The notes: generated by a model from the letters alone, not told the origin. A stretch of 20,437 bases of DNA from Bacilli bacterium (GCA_900757295.1 CAAENH010000108.1:1-20437), one strand, 5' to 3'; shown: positions 10,179-18,462, counted from the first letter of the stretch. Numbers and translations are program-made.

Positions 10179-10207
10179 TTGCTAAATAGAAAAAATAACT
10201 TTATAAT
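10179..10207 (+). promoter_or_regulatory. sigma-A-type promoter of rny-priA
   Basis: TTGCTA (10179-10184), a 17-base spacer and TATAAT (10202-10207). The predicted start near 10214 gives a leader of about 50 bases with the ribosome binding site AAGGAGG at 10254-10260. Confidence 0.75.
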
Positions 10208-10265
10208 TATATTATAGATATTTATGATATATGAATGTTTATAAATAAATTTTAAGGAGGAATAC

Positions 10266-11819
10266 ATGGGATTTTTAATGACACCCATAGTAACTCTTTT
10301 GATTGGAATTTTTGCGGGGGCTGGTATTTTTGGTTTAATTATTATAATAAGAAATAATTATATCGAAAATAAAGCTAATAAATACTTAAAAGAAGTAAAA
10401 GAAGAAGCTTTACAGCATAAACGTGATACATTACTTGAACTAAAAGAAGAATCATATCGTTTAAAACAAGAAGCTGAAAAAGAAATAAAAGAAAAAAAGC
10501 AAGAATTATCTATCAGTGAAGATAAGTTAATGCAAAGAGAATCATCTTTAGATAGACGTGAAGAAATGCTTCAGAATAGAGATTCAATGTTAGATCAAAA
10601 AGATAACAATTTATTAGCAAAACAAAAAGAATTGCAAGAAAAAGAAGTTAAAATGGATGAACTTTTAAAACAGGAAATGCAAGAGCTAGAAAATATTGCT
10701 AAGTTTTCTAAAGAAAAAGCACATGATTTAATTATGAAACGTGTTGAAGAAACTATGTCTCATGAAATTGCTAGTTATGTTAAAGAAGAAGAAGCAAAAG
10801 CTAAACTTGAAGCTCATGAAAAAGCTAAACAAATAATAGTAGAAAGCATGCAGAGATATTCTAATGACGTTTCAACAGAACAAACTGTAAGTACTATTGA
10901 TCTTCCAAATGATGATATGAAAGGAAGATTAATCGGACGTGAAGGAAGAAATATCAGAACGATAGAAGCAGTCACAGGCGTAGATTTAATTATTGATGAT
11001 ACTCCTGAAACTATTGTTATTTCATCATTTGATCCTTTAAGAAGAGAAATTGCTAAAATAACAATTGAAACTCTTATTAAAGATGGAAGAATACATCCTT
11101 CTAGAATTGAAGAAGTCTATGACAAGGTTTGCCAAGATATGAATACTAAGATTACTGAAATAGGTAATGAAGCTGTATTTGAATTAGGACTAACAAAACT
11201 AGATCCTGAATTAGTTAATTTAATTGGAAAATTATATTTTAGAACTAGTTTTGGTCAAAATGCTTTACAACATTCTAAAGAAGTTGCACATTTAACTGGT
11301 TTAATGGCAAGTGAATTAAATGAAAATGTTAATTTAGCTAAAAGAGCAGGATTACTGCATGATATAGGTAAAGCTATAGATTTTGAAATTGAAGGTTCGC
11401 ATGTAGAAATAGGAGAAATGATTGCTAAAAAATATCATGAAGATCCTGTTGTAATTAATACAATTATGTCACATCATAACGACTGTGATCCAACATCTAC
11501 TATTGCAGTTTTAGTTCAAATTGCAGATACATTATCTGCTGCACGTCCTGGTGCTAGAAATGATTCATTAGAAAATTATATAAAACGATTAGAACAATTA
11601 GAAGAAATTGGTAATTCTTTTGAAGGTGTAGATAAGACATATGCAATGCAAGCTGGAAGAGAATTAAGAGTTATAGTTAAACCTGATGAAGTAGATGATA
11701 ATAAATCATATAAAATAGCAAGAGACATAAAAGAAAAAATAGAAAATGAAATGCAATATCCTGGAACAATTAAAATAAATGTTATAAGAGAAACTAGAGT
11801 GCAAGAAGAAGCAAAATAG
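10266..11819 (+). CDS. rny: ribonuclease Y
   Basis: RNase Y is the membrane-anchored endoribonuclease that starts decay of many mRNAs in Bacillota. The 517-residue protein shows the full family layout: an N-terminal transmembrane helix (about residues 6-28), a long charged coiled coil rich in Glu, Lys and Gln (about 30-200), a KH RNA-binding domain (about 208-275, with GREG at 224-227) and an HD-type metal-dependent hydrolase domain with His336 and the HD pair His365-Asp366 in LLHDIGKA. Length matches the Bacillus protein (about 520). The ATG follows AAGGAGG by five bases. priA begins 52 bases downstream with no terminator, so the two are probably co-transcribed. Confidence 0.98.
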   Translation: MGFLMTPIVTLLIGIFAGAGIFGLIIIIRNNYIENKANKYLKEVKEEALQHKRDTLLELKEESYRLKQEAEKEIKEKKQELSISEDKLMQRESSLDRREEMLQNRDSMLDQKDNNLLAKQKELQEKEVKMDELLKQEMQELENIAKFSKEKAHDLIMKRVEETMSHEIASYVKEEEAKAKLEAHEKAKQIIVESMQRYSNDVSTEQTVSTIDLPNDDMKGRLIGREGRNIRTIEAVTGVDLIIDDTPETIVISSFDPLRREIAKITIETLIKDGRIHPSRIEEVYDKVCQDMNTKITEIGNEAVFELGLTKLDPELVNLIGKLYFRTSFGQNALQHSKEVAHLTGLMASELNENVNLAKRAGLLHDIGKAIDFEIEGSHVEIGEMIAKKYHEDPVVINTIMSHHNDCDPTSTIAVLVQIADTLSAARPGARNDSLENYIKRLEQLEEIGNSFEGVDKTYAMQAGRELRVIVKPDEVDDNKSYKIARDIKEKIENEMQYPGTIKINVIRETRVQEEAK

Positions 11820-11822
11820 TTT

Positions 11823-11861
11823 CTTTTCTTTTATTTTTTATGATAAACTAAAAAAGAAAAG
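11823..11861 (+). repeat. 10-bp inverted repeat between rny and priA
   Basis: CTTTTCTTTT (11823-11832) and AAAAGAAAAG (11852-11861) are perfect reverse complements around a 19-base loop. No T-run follows on the + strand, so it is not an intrinsic terminator for rny. The 3' arm ends directly at GTGGTG, the likely ribosome binding region of priA, so a weak RNA hairpin could lower priA translation. It is mostly A-T pairs and may be chance. Confidence 0.4.
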
Positions 11862-11871
11862 TGGTGATAAA

Positions 11872-14055
11872 ATGATTGCTGAAGTATTAGTAGAATATAG
11901 AGTAAAATCATTAGATAAAACTTTTACTTATAAAATACCAGATTTTTTAAGGGATAAATTAAAAGTAGGTATGAAAGTAAAAATTCCTTTTGGGTCTTTA
12001 GAAATCAATGGCTTTGTTTTAAAAATATTATCTAATACAACTAATATGGGTGACTTAAAAGAAATAAAGTGTATTGTTGATGAATATTTTATATTAAATG
12101 ATGAACTTTTAGAACTAGGAAAATACTTAAAAGAAAAAACTTTATGTTCCCTAATGACGGCATATCAAACAATGTTACCATCTTCTTTAAAAATTAAAAC
12201 TCAAAAAAACAACTATCAGTTATACGATACATATGTTTATCTAAATAATAAAGTTGATATAGAGCAATACATAACTCAAAATAAAAGGAGTAAAAAACAA
12301 ATTGAATTAATAAACCTATTAAAACAAGAAGGAAAAATATTAAAAAGTAAAGTTACATGTTCAAGTTTAAAAATATTAATAGAAAAAAATATTATTTTAG
12401 AAATAAAAGAGCAAAAATATCGTATTAATATTGAAAATAATGTTCTAAATGATCAAACTTTAACTCAAGAACAAAATGAAGCTTATCAAAAAATAATTAA
12501 ATATTTAGATAATGAAAAGACTTTTTTACTTCATGGTGTTACCGGCAGTGGCAAAACAGAAATCTATATTCATTTAATTAGAGAAGTTATCAAAAGAAAA
12601 GAACGTGCTCTTTTATTGCTTCCTGAAATTACACTTACTACCCAAATTGTAAAAAGATTATATGAACGTTTCGGATCTAATGTTGCAATATTTCATAGTG
12701 CATTATCTCAAGGAGAGAAATATGATGAATATAAAAAGATTTTAAATAATAAAATTGATGTAGTAGTTGGAACTAGAAGTTCAATTTTTACGCCTATTAA
12801 TAATTTAGGTATTATCATTATTGATGAAGAACATTCTGACAATTATAAGCAAGATAATACTCCTAGATATCAAACAATTGATATGGCATTGTTTAGAAGT
12901 CATTATAATAAAATACCTTTAGTTTTAGGAAGTGCAACCCCTAAATTAGAGTCTATGGCTAGAGCTAAAAAAGGTATTTATGAGTTAATTACGTTGAGTA
13001 AAAGAGTCGGTAATTCTACATTGCCAACAATAACTCTAGTCGATATGCAACAAGAAATGAAAAAAAGAAATATGGTTATAAGTGATAAATTAAAAAATAA
13101 AATAATAGAAAAATTAGAAAAAAAGGAACAAATTATATTATTGCTTAATAGGAGAGGACATTCAACAATTGTTACTTGTCAAAATTGTGGTTTTACCTAT
13201 AAATGTCCATATTGTGATATAACTTTAACTTATCATAAAACTTCCAATAAACTAAGATGTCATTATTGCGGTTATACAATTTTTAAGCAAAATACTTGTC
13301 CTAGTTGTCATGAAGAGTCTTTAAATTTTTATGGATTAGGTACAGAAAAATTAGAATTGCAACTAACTAATATGTTTCCTAATGCTAGAATAATAAGAAT
13401 GGATACTGATACTACTACCAAAAAGGGCAGTCATGAAAAAATTATAAAAAAATTTCAAAATCAAGAATATGACATATTATTAGGCACTCAAATGATAGCT
13501 AAAGGATTAGATTTTCCTAATGTGACTTTGGTAGGAATTATTAACGCCGATATTTCTCTAAATATGCCTGATTTTAAATCTAGAGAAAGAACTGTAGAAT
13601 TATTAATGCAAACAAGTGGAAGAGCAGGCAGAAGTGATAAAGCTGGTGAAGTAATTATTCAAACTTCTAATGTTGATAATCCGATTTTTAAATATGTTAT
13701 AAATAATGATTACAATGGTTTTTATTGCTATGAAATGCTTAATCGCCATAAATTAGACTATCCGCCATATTATTATTTAACAAGCATTAAGGTGACAAGC
13801 AAAGATTATGAAATAGCGTCAATAGAAGCAAATAAAATAGTTAAATATCTTAAGAATAATTTAGATTCTAAAACTATTATTTTAGGTCCAACTACAGCTA
13901 GTATGTTTAAACTAAATAATATATATAGATTTCAAATAATTATTAAATATAAAAAAGACAATAATTTAGATAAAATACTTAAAGAACTAGATAATTTATA
14001 TATTCTTAATAAGCAAGTTAATTTAGAAATTGATTTAAGTCCATTAACAATATAA
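11872..14055 (+). CDS. priA: primosomal protein N' (replication restart helicase)
   Basis: PriA recognises stalled or recombined forks and restarts replication by unwinding the lagging-strand side and recruiting the helicase loader. This 727-residue protein has the N-terminal 3'-end-binding region, Walker A GVTGSGKT at 222-229, the DEEH box at 318-321, and the PriA zinc-binding insertion with eight cysteines (436, 439, 445, 448, 463, 466, 476 and 479) in four CxxC pairs. The helicase C-terminal half follows, with GTQMIAKGLDFP and the QTSGRAGR motif. It is somewhat shorter than the Bacillus protein (about 805), mostly because of a compact N-terminal half. It lies in an apparent unit with rny. 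Its link to recA is functional: recombination and restart act on the same broken forks. Confidence 0.97.
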   Translation: MIAEVLVEYRVKSLDKTFTYKIPDFLRDKLKVGMKVKIPFGSLEINGFVLKILSNTTNMGDLKEIKCIVDEYFILNDELLELGKYLKEKTLCSLMTAYQTMLPSSLKIKTQKNNYQLYDTYVYLNNKVDIEQYITQNKRSKKQIELINLLKQEGKILKSKVTCSSLKILIEKNIILEIKEQKYRINIENNVLNDQTLTQEQNEAYQKIIKYLDNEKTFLLHGVTGSGKTEIYIHLIREVIKRKERALLLLPEITLTTQIVKRLYERFGSNVAIFHSALSQGEKYDEYKKILNNKIDVVVGTRSSIFTPINNLGIIIIDEEHSDNYKQDNTPRYQTIDMALFRSHYNKIPLVLGSATPKLESMARAKKGIYELITLSKRVGNSTLPTITLVDMQQEMKKRNMVISDKLKNKIIEKLEKKEQIILLLNRRGHSTIVTCQNCGFTYKCPYCDITLTYHKTSNKLRCHYCGYTIFKQNTCPSCHEESLNFYGLGTEKLELQLTNMFPNARIIRMDTDTTTKKGSHEKIIKKFQNQEYDILLGTQMIAKGLDFPNVTLVGIINADISLNMPDFKSRERTVELLMQTSGRAGRSDKAGEVIIQTSNVDNPIFKYVINNDYNGFYCYEMLNRHKLDYPPYYYLTSIKVTSKDYEIASIEANKIVKYLKNNLDSKTIILGPTTASMFKLNNIYRFQIIIKYKKDNNLDKILKELDNLYILNKQVNLEIDLSPLTI

Positions 14056-14062
14056 ATAAGAC

Positions 14063-14091
14063 TTGCATTTAATCAAGAATAGTGTTATATT
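14063..14091 (+). promoter_or_regulatory. promoter upstream of the cysteine-rich protein gene
   Basis: TTGCAT (14063-14068), a 17-base spacer and TATATT (14086-14091). The predicted start near 14098 leaves a leader of about 78 bases, which contains the terminator-like hairpin at 14132-14158. No other promoter-like sequence fits between that hairpin and the gene. Confidence 0.65.
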
Positions 14092-14131
14092 GATGTTATC
14101 AGTGGGGATTGGTAGTTAATTGTACTTTTAT

Positions 14132-14158
14132 AAAAAAGTTCTCATTGAGAGCTTTTTT
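14132..14158 (+). terminator. terminator hairpin in the leader of the cysteine-rich protein gene
   Basis: A 12-bp stem with one G-U pair, AAAAAAGTTCTC (14132-14143) and GAGAGCTTTTTT (14147-14158), closes over the loop ATT and ends in a T-run. It can end the rny-priA transcript, but it also lies downstream of the promoter at 14063-14091 and only 17 bases before the next ATG. The competing pairing ACTTTT (14124-14129) with AAAAGT (14134-14139) uses part of the 5' arm, so an attenuation mechanism is conceivable. No known riboswitch or T-box sequence is recognisable in the roughly 35 bases before it. Confidence 0.75.
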
Positions 14159-14175
14159 ATATTGGAGGAGATAAA

Positions 14176-15051
14176 ATGAAAAAAAGCAACTTCTATTTAT
14201 TAGCAATTTTAATTTTAGGAATATTTTTTCCTATTAAAGCAAACGCTTTAGAAAGTAAAAAAGTTCAAACTAATTATCAATATAAACTAGTTTGTGGTTA
14301 TTATAATGGTAGTGATGAATTAACTTGGGGTAGTCAAGAAAAAATCGGAGATTTTAAAAATACCAATGGAAGTGCTAGTAATAGTGAAAAAGCTTGTGGT
14401 GAAACATCACAAACTAAAAATTATCCAATTGGAGATCCAACAAATGATAATCTTCCTAAAAATGTAGAAATGGTTTATGATAGTTGTAACGGGAGCACTG
14501 GTAAACAAAAAGCAAAAGTAGGAACAAGCTGTTCTAGTGAAGGTAAAATAAAAACATGTACAGTTAAATGGAAAGGCTATTGTTATAAAGATCCATCAGC
14601 TAAACAAGAAAATAATAAAAATAAAATAACTAAAATGGATTTAGAAGATAAAAAAATTTATATAAATGATACTACTGATGTTATAAATGCTGATGTTTGC
14701 GATGAAATAAAAATTAAAGATGAAACTATTGCTAAATATAATAGTGAAAATCAAGAAATTGTAGGTTTAGCTTATGGTTCAACTCAAGTTATATGTTACA
14801 AAAACGATAAAATATTAAATAAGAAATATATTAAAGTCAAAGCTCATGAAAATTATCGCTACACTACTACTAAGACTACTTTTTATAAAGATGAATTACA
14901 AACAAAAAAAGTTAGAAATTTATCAAGCTGTAAAAAAGTTAATTACTTAAATAATTCAATTAATGGTTATTGTAATGTAGTTAGTAATGGTATTAGTGGC
15001 TATGTAAAATGTAGTAATTTATCATTAGAAAAACCAGCAGTTTGTAAATAA
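14176..15051 (+). CDS. secreted cysteine-rich protein, Big_2-like and SH3-like regions
   Basis: The 291-residue product begins with a typical signal peptide: KK, a hydrophobic core (about 6-19) and a likely signal peptidase I site after ANA (residue 25). There is no lipobox or C-terminal membrane anchor. The mature chain has 12 cysteines (40, 74, 104, 119, 128, 136, 175, 207, 252, 266, 279 and 290), an even number compatible with six disulfides. Residues about 150-223 resemble a bacterial Ig-like Big_2 domain (DETIAKYNSENQEIVGLAYGS is the expected strand pattern). Residues about 228-283 resemble a bacterial SH3 domain, ending in GISGYVKCSNLS. Such domains often bind cell wall or polysaccharide, so a surface-associated role is likely but the function is unknown. 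GGAGGAG lies five bases before the ATG. Confidence 0.8.
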   Translation: MKKSNFYLLAILILGIFFPIKANALESKKVQTNYQYKLVCGYYNGSDELTWGSQEKIGDFKNTNGSASNSEKACGETSQTKNYPIGDPTNDNLPKNVEMVYDSCNGSTGKQKAKVGTSCSSEGKIKTCTVKWKGYCYKDPSAKQENNKNKITKMDLEDKKIYINDTTDVINADVCDEIKIKDETIAKYNSENQEIVGLAYGSTQVICYKNDKILNKKYIKVKAHENYRYTTTKTTFYKDELQTKKVRNLSSCKKVNYLNNSINGYCNVVSNGISGYVKCSNLSLEKPAVCK

Positions 15052-15056
15052 AAATG

Positions 15057-15082
15057 GTAAACAAAATAGTTTACTTTTTTTT
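15057..15082 (+). terminator. intrinsic terminator after the cysteine-rich protein gene
   Basis: GTAAAC (15057-15062), loop AAAATA and GTTTAC (15069-15074), followed by eight T residues. Confidence 0.85.
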
Positions 15083-15139
15083 AATGCCAAAAATTATGTA
15101 AAAATATGTTAATATAAATAGTGAACACAAAGTAGAATA

Positions 15140-15148
15140 TGATATAAT
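15140..15148 (+). promoter_or_regulatory. extended -10 promoter of parC
   Basis: TGA-TATAAT at 15140-15148 is a TGN-extended -10 element. The -35 region (about 15119-15125, TAGTGAA) matches consensus poorly, as is common for extended -10 promoters. Transcription would start near 15155, at or just before the ribosome binding site AAGGTG, giving a very short leader. Confidence 0.55.
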
Positions 15149-15165
15149 ATTAAAAGGTGAAAATA

Positions 15166-17670
15166 ATGGAAAACGTATTAAAAAAAATAAATGATTATAC
15201 CATGGAAGATTTAATGGGGGATCGTTATGGTAAATATGCTAAATATATTATCCAAGAACGTGCCATTCCAGATGTTAGAGATGGTTTAAAACCTGTACAA
15301 AGAAGAATAATATATGCCATGTATAAAAATAAGAATGTTTTTGAACACGGCTTTGTTAAAAGTGCCCAAACAGTAGGTGAAGTTATAGGTAAATATCATC
15401 CACATGGTGATACATCAGTTTATGATGCAATGGTAAGAATGAGTCAGGATTGGAAACAAACAAATCCTTATATTGAATTTCAAGGAAATAATGGTTCTAT
15501 AGATGGAGATCCAGCTGCTGCTTACCGTTATACAGAAGCTAAACTAGCTAAAATTAGTAATGAAATGTTAAGAGATATCGAAAAAGATACTGTTGAAATG
15601 GCTAAAACATTTGATGATTCAAGAGAAGAACCAACTGTTATGCCATGTAGATTTCCTAACTTATTATTAAATGGAGCAACAGGAATATCAGCTGGTTATG
15701 CTACAAATATTCCACCACATAATTTAGGAGAACTAATTGATGCAACTATTAAACTAATTAAAAATCCTGATACTAAATTTGAAGAAATTTTTAAAATAGT
15801 TAAAGGTCCAGACTTTCCAACTGGCGGTATAATTTATGGTGCAGATGGCTTAAGAAGTGCATATACTAAAGGTAAAGGCAAAATTATTGTTAGAAGTAGA
15901 TACGCTTATCAAAAAACAAAAGGAAAAGATCAAATTATTATTAGGGAAATTCCTTTCGAAGTTAATAAAGCAGCTTTAGTTAGAAAAATAAATGAAATTA
16001 GAATAGAAAAGAAAATAGAGGGTATTGCAGAAGTTAGAGATGAATCTGATAAAGAAGGATTACAAATTGCAATTGATTTAAAATCAGGCGCAGATAAACA
16101 ATTAATTACAAATTATCTATTAAAGAATACAGACTTACAAGTATCTTACTCATTTAACATGGTTGCTATAGTAGATAAAACGCCAAAACAAGTTGGAATA
16201 ATAGAAATTTTAAAAGCTTATATTGCTCATCAAAAAGAAGTAGTTTTAAGAAGAACACAATTTGATTTTGATTTTGCTAATAGAAAATTGCATATAACTG
16301 AAGGTTTAGTAAAAGCTTTATCAATATTAGATGAAGTTATAAGGGTAATTAGAGCAAGTAAAAATAAAGCAGATGCTAAAATAAATTTGATGAACGAGTT
16401 TGGTTTTAGTGAGAAACAAGCTACAGCTATCTTAGATTTACAACTTTATCGTTTAACCAATTTAGATGTTAATGCTTTAGAAGAAGAATTAGATAATTTA
16501 AAAAAGGTAATAGCCTTCTTAAAGAGCATTTTAGATAGTGAAGAAATGTTACATAAAGTAATTATTGATGAATTAACTAAAATAAAGAATGAATATAGTA
16601 AAAAAAGAAAAACAGATATCATTGATGAAATAGAAGATATTAAATTAGATATTAAGAGCATGATTCCTGAATACAATGTTATTGTAGTAGTTACTAACGA
16701 AGGATATGTTAAAAAAGTTAATATGAAATCATATTCTTCAGTTAAAGATGAACCTACTACATTAAAACCAGGCGATTATGTTAAAGGCTTATATTCCACA
16801 ACTACTTTAAATACTTTATTAGTATTCACTAATTTAGGAAGATATCTATATGTTCCTGTTCATATTATTCCTGAAACAAAATGGAAAGAGTTAGGTAAAC
16901 ATATTAGTAATGTAATTCCTTTAGATCAAGACGAAAAAGTAATCGGATCCTATATGATAGGTGATAAAAATGAAGAAATAGTCTTGTTTACTAAAAATGG
17001 TCAGATTAAAAAAACACTTATCAAAGATTTAGAAGTAACGAGATATTCAAAACCATTAACAGCAATAAAATTAAAAGATGATGATGAATTAATCACTGTA
17101 AAAAAATCAACTGATCAAGTCATTTTAATTACAAAACATGGTTATTATTTAAGATATAATTCTTTAGAAATACCATTAGTAGGTCCTAAGGCAAGTGGTG
17201 TTAAAGGAATTAATCTAAAAGATGATGAAGTTGTTTTTGGTGGTACTATTGATATTGATGATATATATTTAAACATATTTACTAATAATAAAACAGCTAA
17301 AAGATTAAAAATAACAGATTTAGATATAGCAAGTCGTGCTAAAAGAGGTTCTACATTAATTAAGAAAACTAAAACTGTTAATTATGAAATAACGCATGTG
17401 TTACTAACTAATAGCAAAGATGAAATTTGCATAAAATCAGATAGTGAAATAAAAAATTTAAAAAATAGTGATATTCCTATTATGGATATTTCTTCTACTG
17501 GTTCTGCAATAAGTAAATATAATATTGACGATGCATTTAAAGTCACATCATTAAAAACATTTATGAATAACAAAGAAGAAAATGATACTAAAGAAGAAGT
17601 TATAGAAAAAACTGATACTCAAGTAAAACAACAAAGTCTAGATGATTTTATAGAAGATTTTAAATTATAA
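15166..17670 (+). CDS. parC: DNA topoisomerase IV subunit A
   Basis: ParC is the DNA-cleaving subunit of topoisomerase IV, which separates linked daughter chromosomes. From the ATG the product has 834 residues. The GTG at 15157 is in frame, but it is part of the ribosome binding site AAGGTG (15154-15159), which serves the ATG at 15166, so the shorter start is preferred. The catalytic tyrosine is Tyr122 in YRYTEA. The quinolone-determining stretch [12 protein letters not shown] carries Thr83 and Asp87 (S. aureus ParC Ser80 and Glu84). MVRMSQDWK and the close match to Bacillus ParC favour ParC over GyrA, and the C-terminal domain lacks the GyrA box QRRGGKG. The C-terminus ends in [10 protein letters not shown]. 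parE, its usual neighbour, is not adjacent in this window. Two tandem terminators follow. Confidence 0.93.
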   Translation: MENVLKKINDYTMEDLMGDRYGKYAKYIIQERAIPDVRDGLKPVQRRIIYAMYKNKNVFEHGFVKSAQTVGEVIGKYHPHGDTSVYDAMVRMSQDWKQTNPYIEFQGNNGSIDGDPAAAYRYTEAKLAKISNEMLRDIEKDTVEMAKTFDDSREEPTVMPCRFPNLLLNGATGISAGYATNIPPHNLGELIDATIKLIKNPDTKFEEIFKIVKGPDFPTGGIIYGADGLRSAYTKGKGKIIVRSRYAYQKTKGKDQIIIREIPFEVNKAALVRKINEIRIEKKIEGIAEVRDESDKEGLQIAIDLKSGADKQLITNYLLKNTDLQVSYSFNMVAIVDKTPKQVGIIEILKAYIAHQKEVVLRRTQFDFDFANRKLHITEGLVKALSILDEVIRVIRASKNKADAKINLMNEFGFSEKQATAILDLQLYRLTNLDVNALEEELDNLKKVIAFLKSILDSEEMLHKVIIDELTKIKNEYSKKRKTDIIDEIEDIKLDIKSMIPEYNVIVVVTNEGYVKKVNMKSYSSVKDEPTTLKPGDYVKGLYSTTTLNTLLVFTNLGRYLYVPVHIIPETKWKELGKHISNVIPLDQDEKVIGSYMIGDKNEEIVLFTKNGQIKKTLIKDLEVTRYSKPLTAIKLKDDDELITVKKSTDQVILITKHGYYLRYNSLEIPLVGPKASGVKGINLKDDEVVFGGTIDIDDIYLNIFTNNKTAKRLKITDLDIASRAKRGSTLIKKTKTVNYEITHVLLTNSKDEICIKSDSEIKNLKNSDIPIMDISSTGSAISKYNIDDAFKVTSLKTFMNNKEENDTKEEVIEKTDTQVKQQSLDDFIEDFKL

Positions 17671-17724
17671 GTGTTACTATAGTTTTTATAAAATAATATA
17701 GTAAATATGATAAATTAGATTATT

Positions 17725-17746
17725 GGATGACGAAAGTCATCCTTTT
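17725..17746 (+). terminator. first terminator after parC
   Basis: GGATGAC (17725-17731), a GAAA tetraloop and GTCATCC (17736-17742) form a 7-bp stem followed by TTTT and a further AT-rich tail. This is the cleanest and most GC-rich hairpin in the window. Confidence 0.88.
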
Positions 17747-17765
17747 ATAATGTTTTTTTATGTTG

Positions 17766-17794
17766 CAAATATTTAAATTGATATTTGTTTTTTT
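17766..17794 (+). terminator. second, tandem terminator after parC
   Basis: CAAATAT (17766-17772), an eight-base loop and ATATTTG (17781-17787) are followed by seven T residues. The stem is AT-rich and weaker than the first, and ends about ten bases before the next promoter. Confidence 0.65.
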
Positions 17795-17803
17795 GTTAAT
17801 TAC

Positions 17804-17832
17804 TTGACATCCAAAAAGAGAAAAAATAAAAT
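17804..17832 (+). promoter_or_regulatory. sigma-A-type promoter of the broken acetyltransferase gene
   Basis: TTGACA (17804-17809), a 17-base spacer and TAAAAT (17827-17832), identical in hexamers and spacing to the rpoB and recA promoters. Predicted start near 17839. The promoter looks intact although the gene is interrupted. Confidence 0.85.
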
Positions 17833-17860
17833 ATAAACAAAAGTTATGAGTGAGGTAGGC

Positions 17861-18367
17861 ATGAAATTAGTATTTCCAAATTTAGATTTAAAAGAACAAT
17901 ATTATAAATTAGTAAAAAGTGCTCTGCAAAACGGTGATATATCTGAAATGGGAAATGCATACCGAAAAAATGAGAAATATGAAGATATGTTAATTAGATT
18001 AAAAAATCGTAGTCAAGGCATTAATATTTCAAGTAGAGATGTCCCTGCTACCGTGCATTTTATAGTGAACGATAAAGAAAAAGTTGTAGGAACAATTGAT
18101 ATAAGGCATACTTTAAATGATAATTATTTTGCTAGATTAGGGCATGTGGCATACTATATAAAATTCTAAGAAAGAAACAAAGGCTATGCAACCGAAGCAT
18201 TGAAATTAGCTCTTGAAAAATTGAAAAATGAGTATAAAGTAACTAAAGTATTGATTACTTGTTTAAAAACAAATATTGCATCCAGAAAGGTAATTGAAGC
18301 AAATGGCGGAGTGTTTGAAAAAGAATTTTATGATGAAATAACAAATAATTATATTGAAAGATTTTGA
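17861..18367 (+). pseudogene. GNAT-family acetyltransferase interrupted by an in-frame stop
   Basis: The frame encodes a COG3981-type GNAT acetyltransferase of 168 residues but has a TAA at 18167-18169 (codon 103). On both sides the sequence continues in the same frame and family: before it VVGTIDIRHTLND and GHVAYYIKF, after it ERNKGYATEAL, then LITCLKTNIASRKVIEANGG, ending at TGA (18365-18367). Relatives have Ser at the interrupted position (RPSERRKGYATE), so one TCA-to-TAA change explains the break and no frameshift is needed. The truncated product would lack the acetyl-CoA loop RNKGYA and be inactive. The ATG at 17861 is preferred over the one at 17846, because GAGGT sits five bases before it and the latter has no binding site and lies almost at the transcription start. 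The substrate is unknown. Confidence 0.85.
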
Positions 18368-18400
18368 ATCATAACAAATTCTAAACAATAAATCATTTAT

Positions 18401-18429
18401 TTTAAATATTCATTAATATTATTTATAAT
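18401..18429 (+). promoter_or_regulatory. possible promoter upstream of ku
   Basis: TTTAAA (18401-18406), a 17-base spacer and TATAAT (18424-18429). The -10 is perfect but the -35 matches only four of six, in very AT-rich DNA. A terminator hairpin follows within ten bases, so if this drives ku the transcript must read through it. I found no convincing SigF or SigG type promoter here. Confidence 0.35.
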
Positions 18430-18435
18430 AAAGCC

Positions 18436-18462
18436 ATAACTAGTTATAGTTATATTTTTTTT
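18436..18462 (+). terminator. terminator between the acetyltransferase remnant and ku
   Basis: ATAACTA (18436-18442), loop GTTA and TAGTTAT (18447-18453), followed by A and eight T residues. It probably ends the acetyltransferase transcript. It lies only 32 bases before the ku ATG. Confidence 0.75.

Noticed and set aside
14092..14160. Known riboswitch or T-box leader
   Set aside because: The segment is too short and shows no T-box sequence (AGGGTGGNACCGCG) or recognisable preQ1, fluoride, SAM or purine riboswitch core; kept only as a possible attenuator.
15157..15165. GTG at 15157 as the parC start
   Set aside because: It falls inside AAGGTG, the ribosome binding site properly spaced for the ATG at 15166.
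16446..17573. Minus-strand open frames inside parC
   Set aside because: They are antisense shadows of parC; their Ile/Ser/Leu-rich composition is what the reverse complement of AT-rich, Lys/Glu/Asp-rich coding sequence gives.
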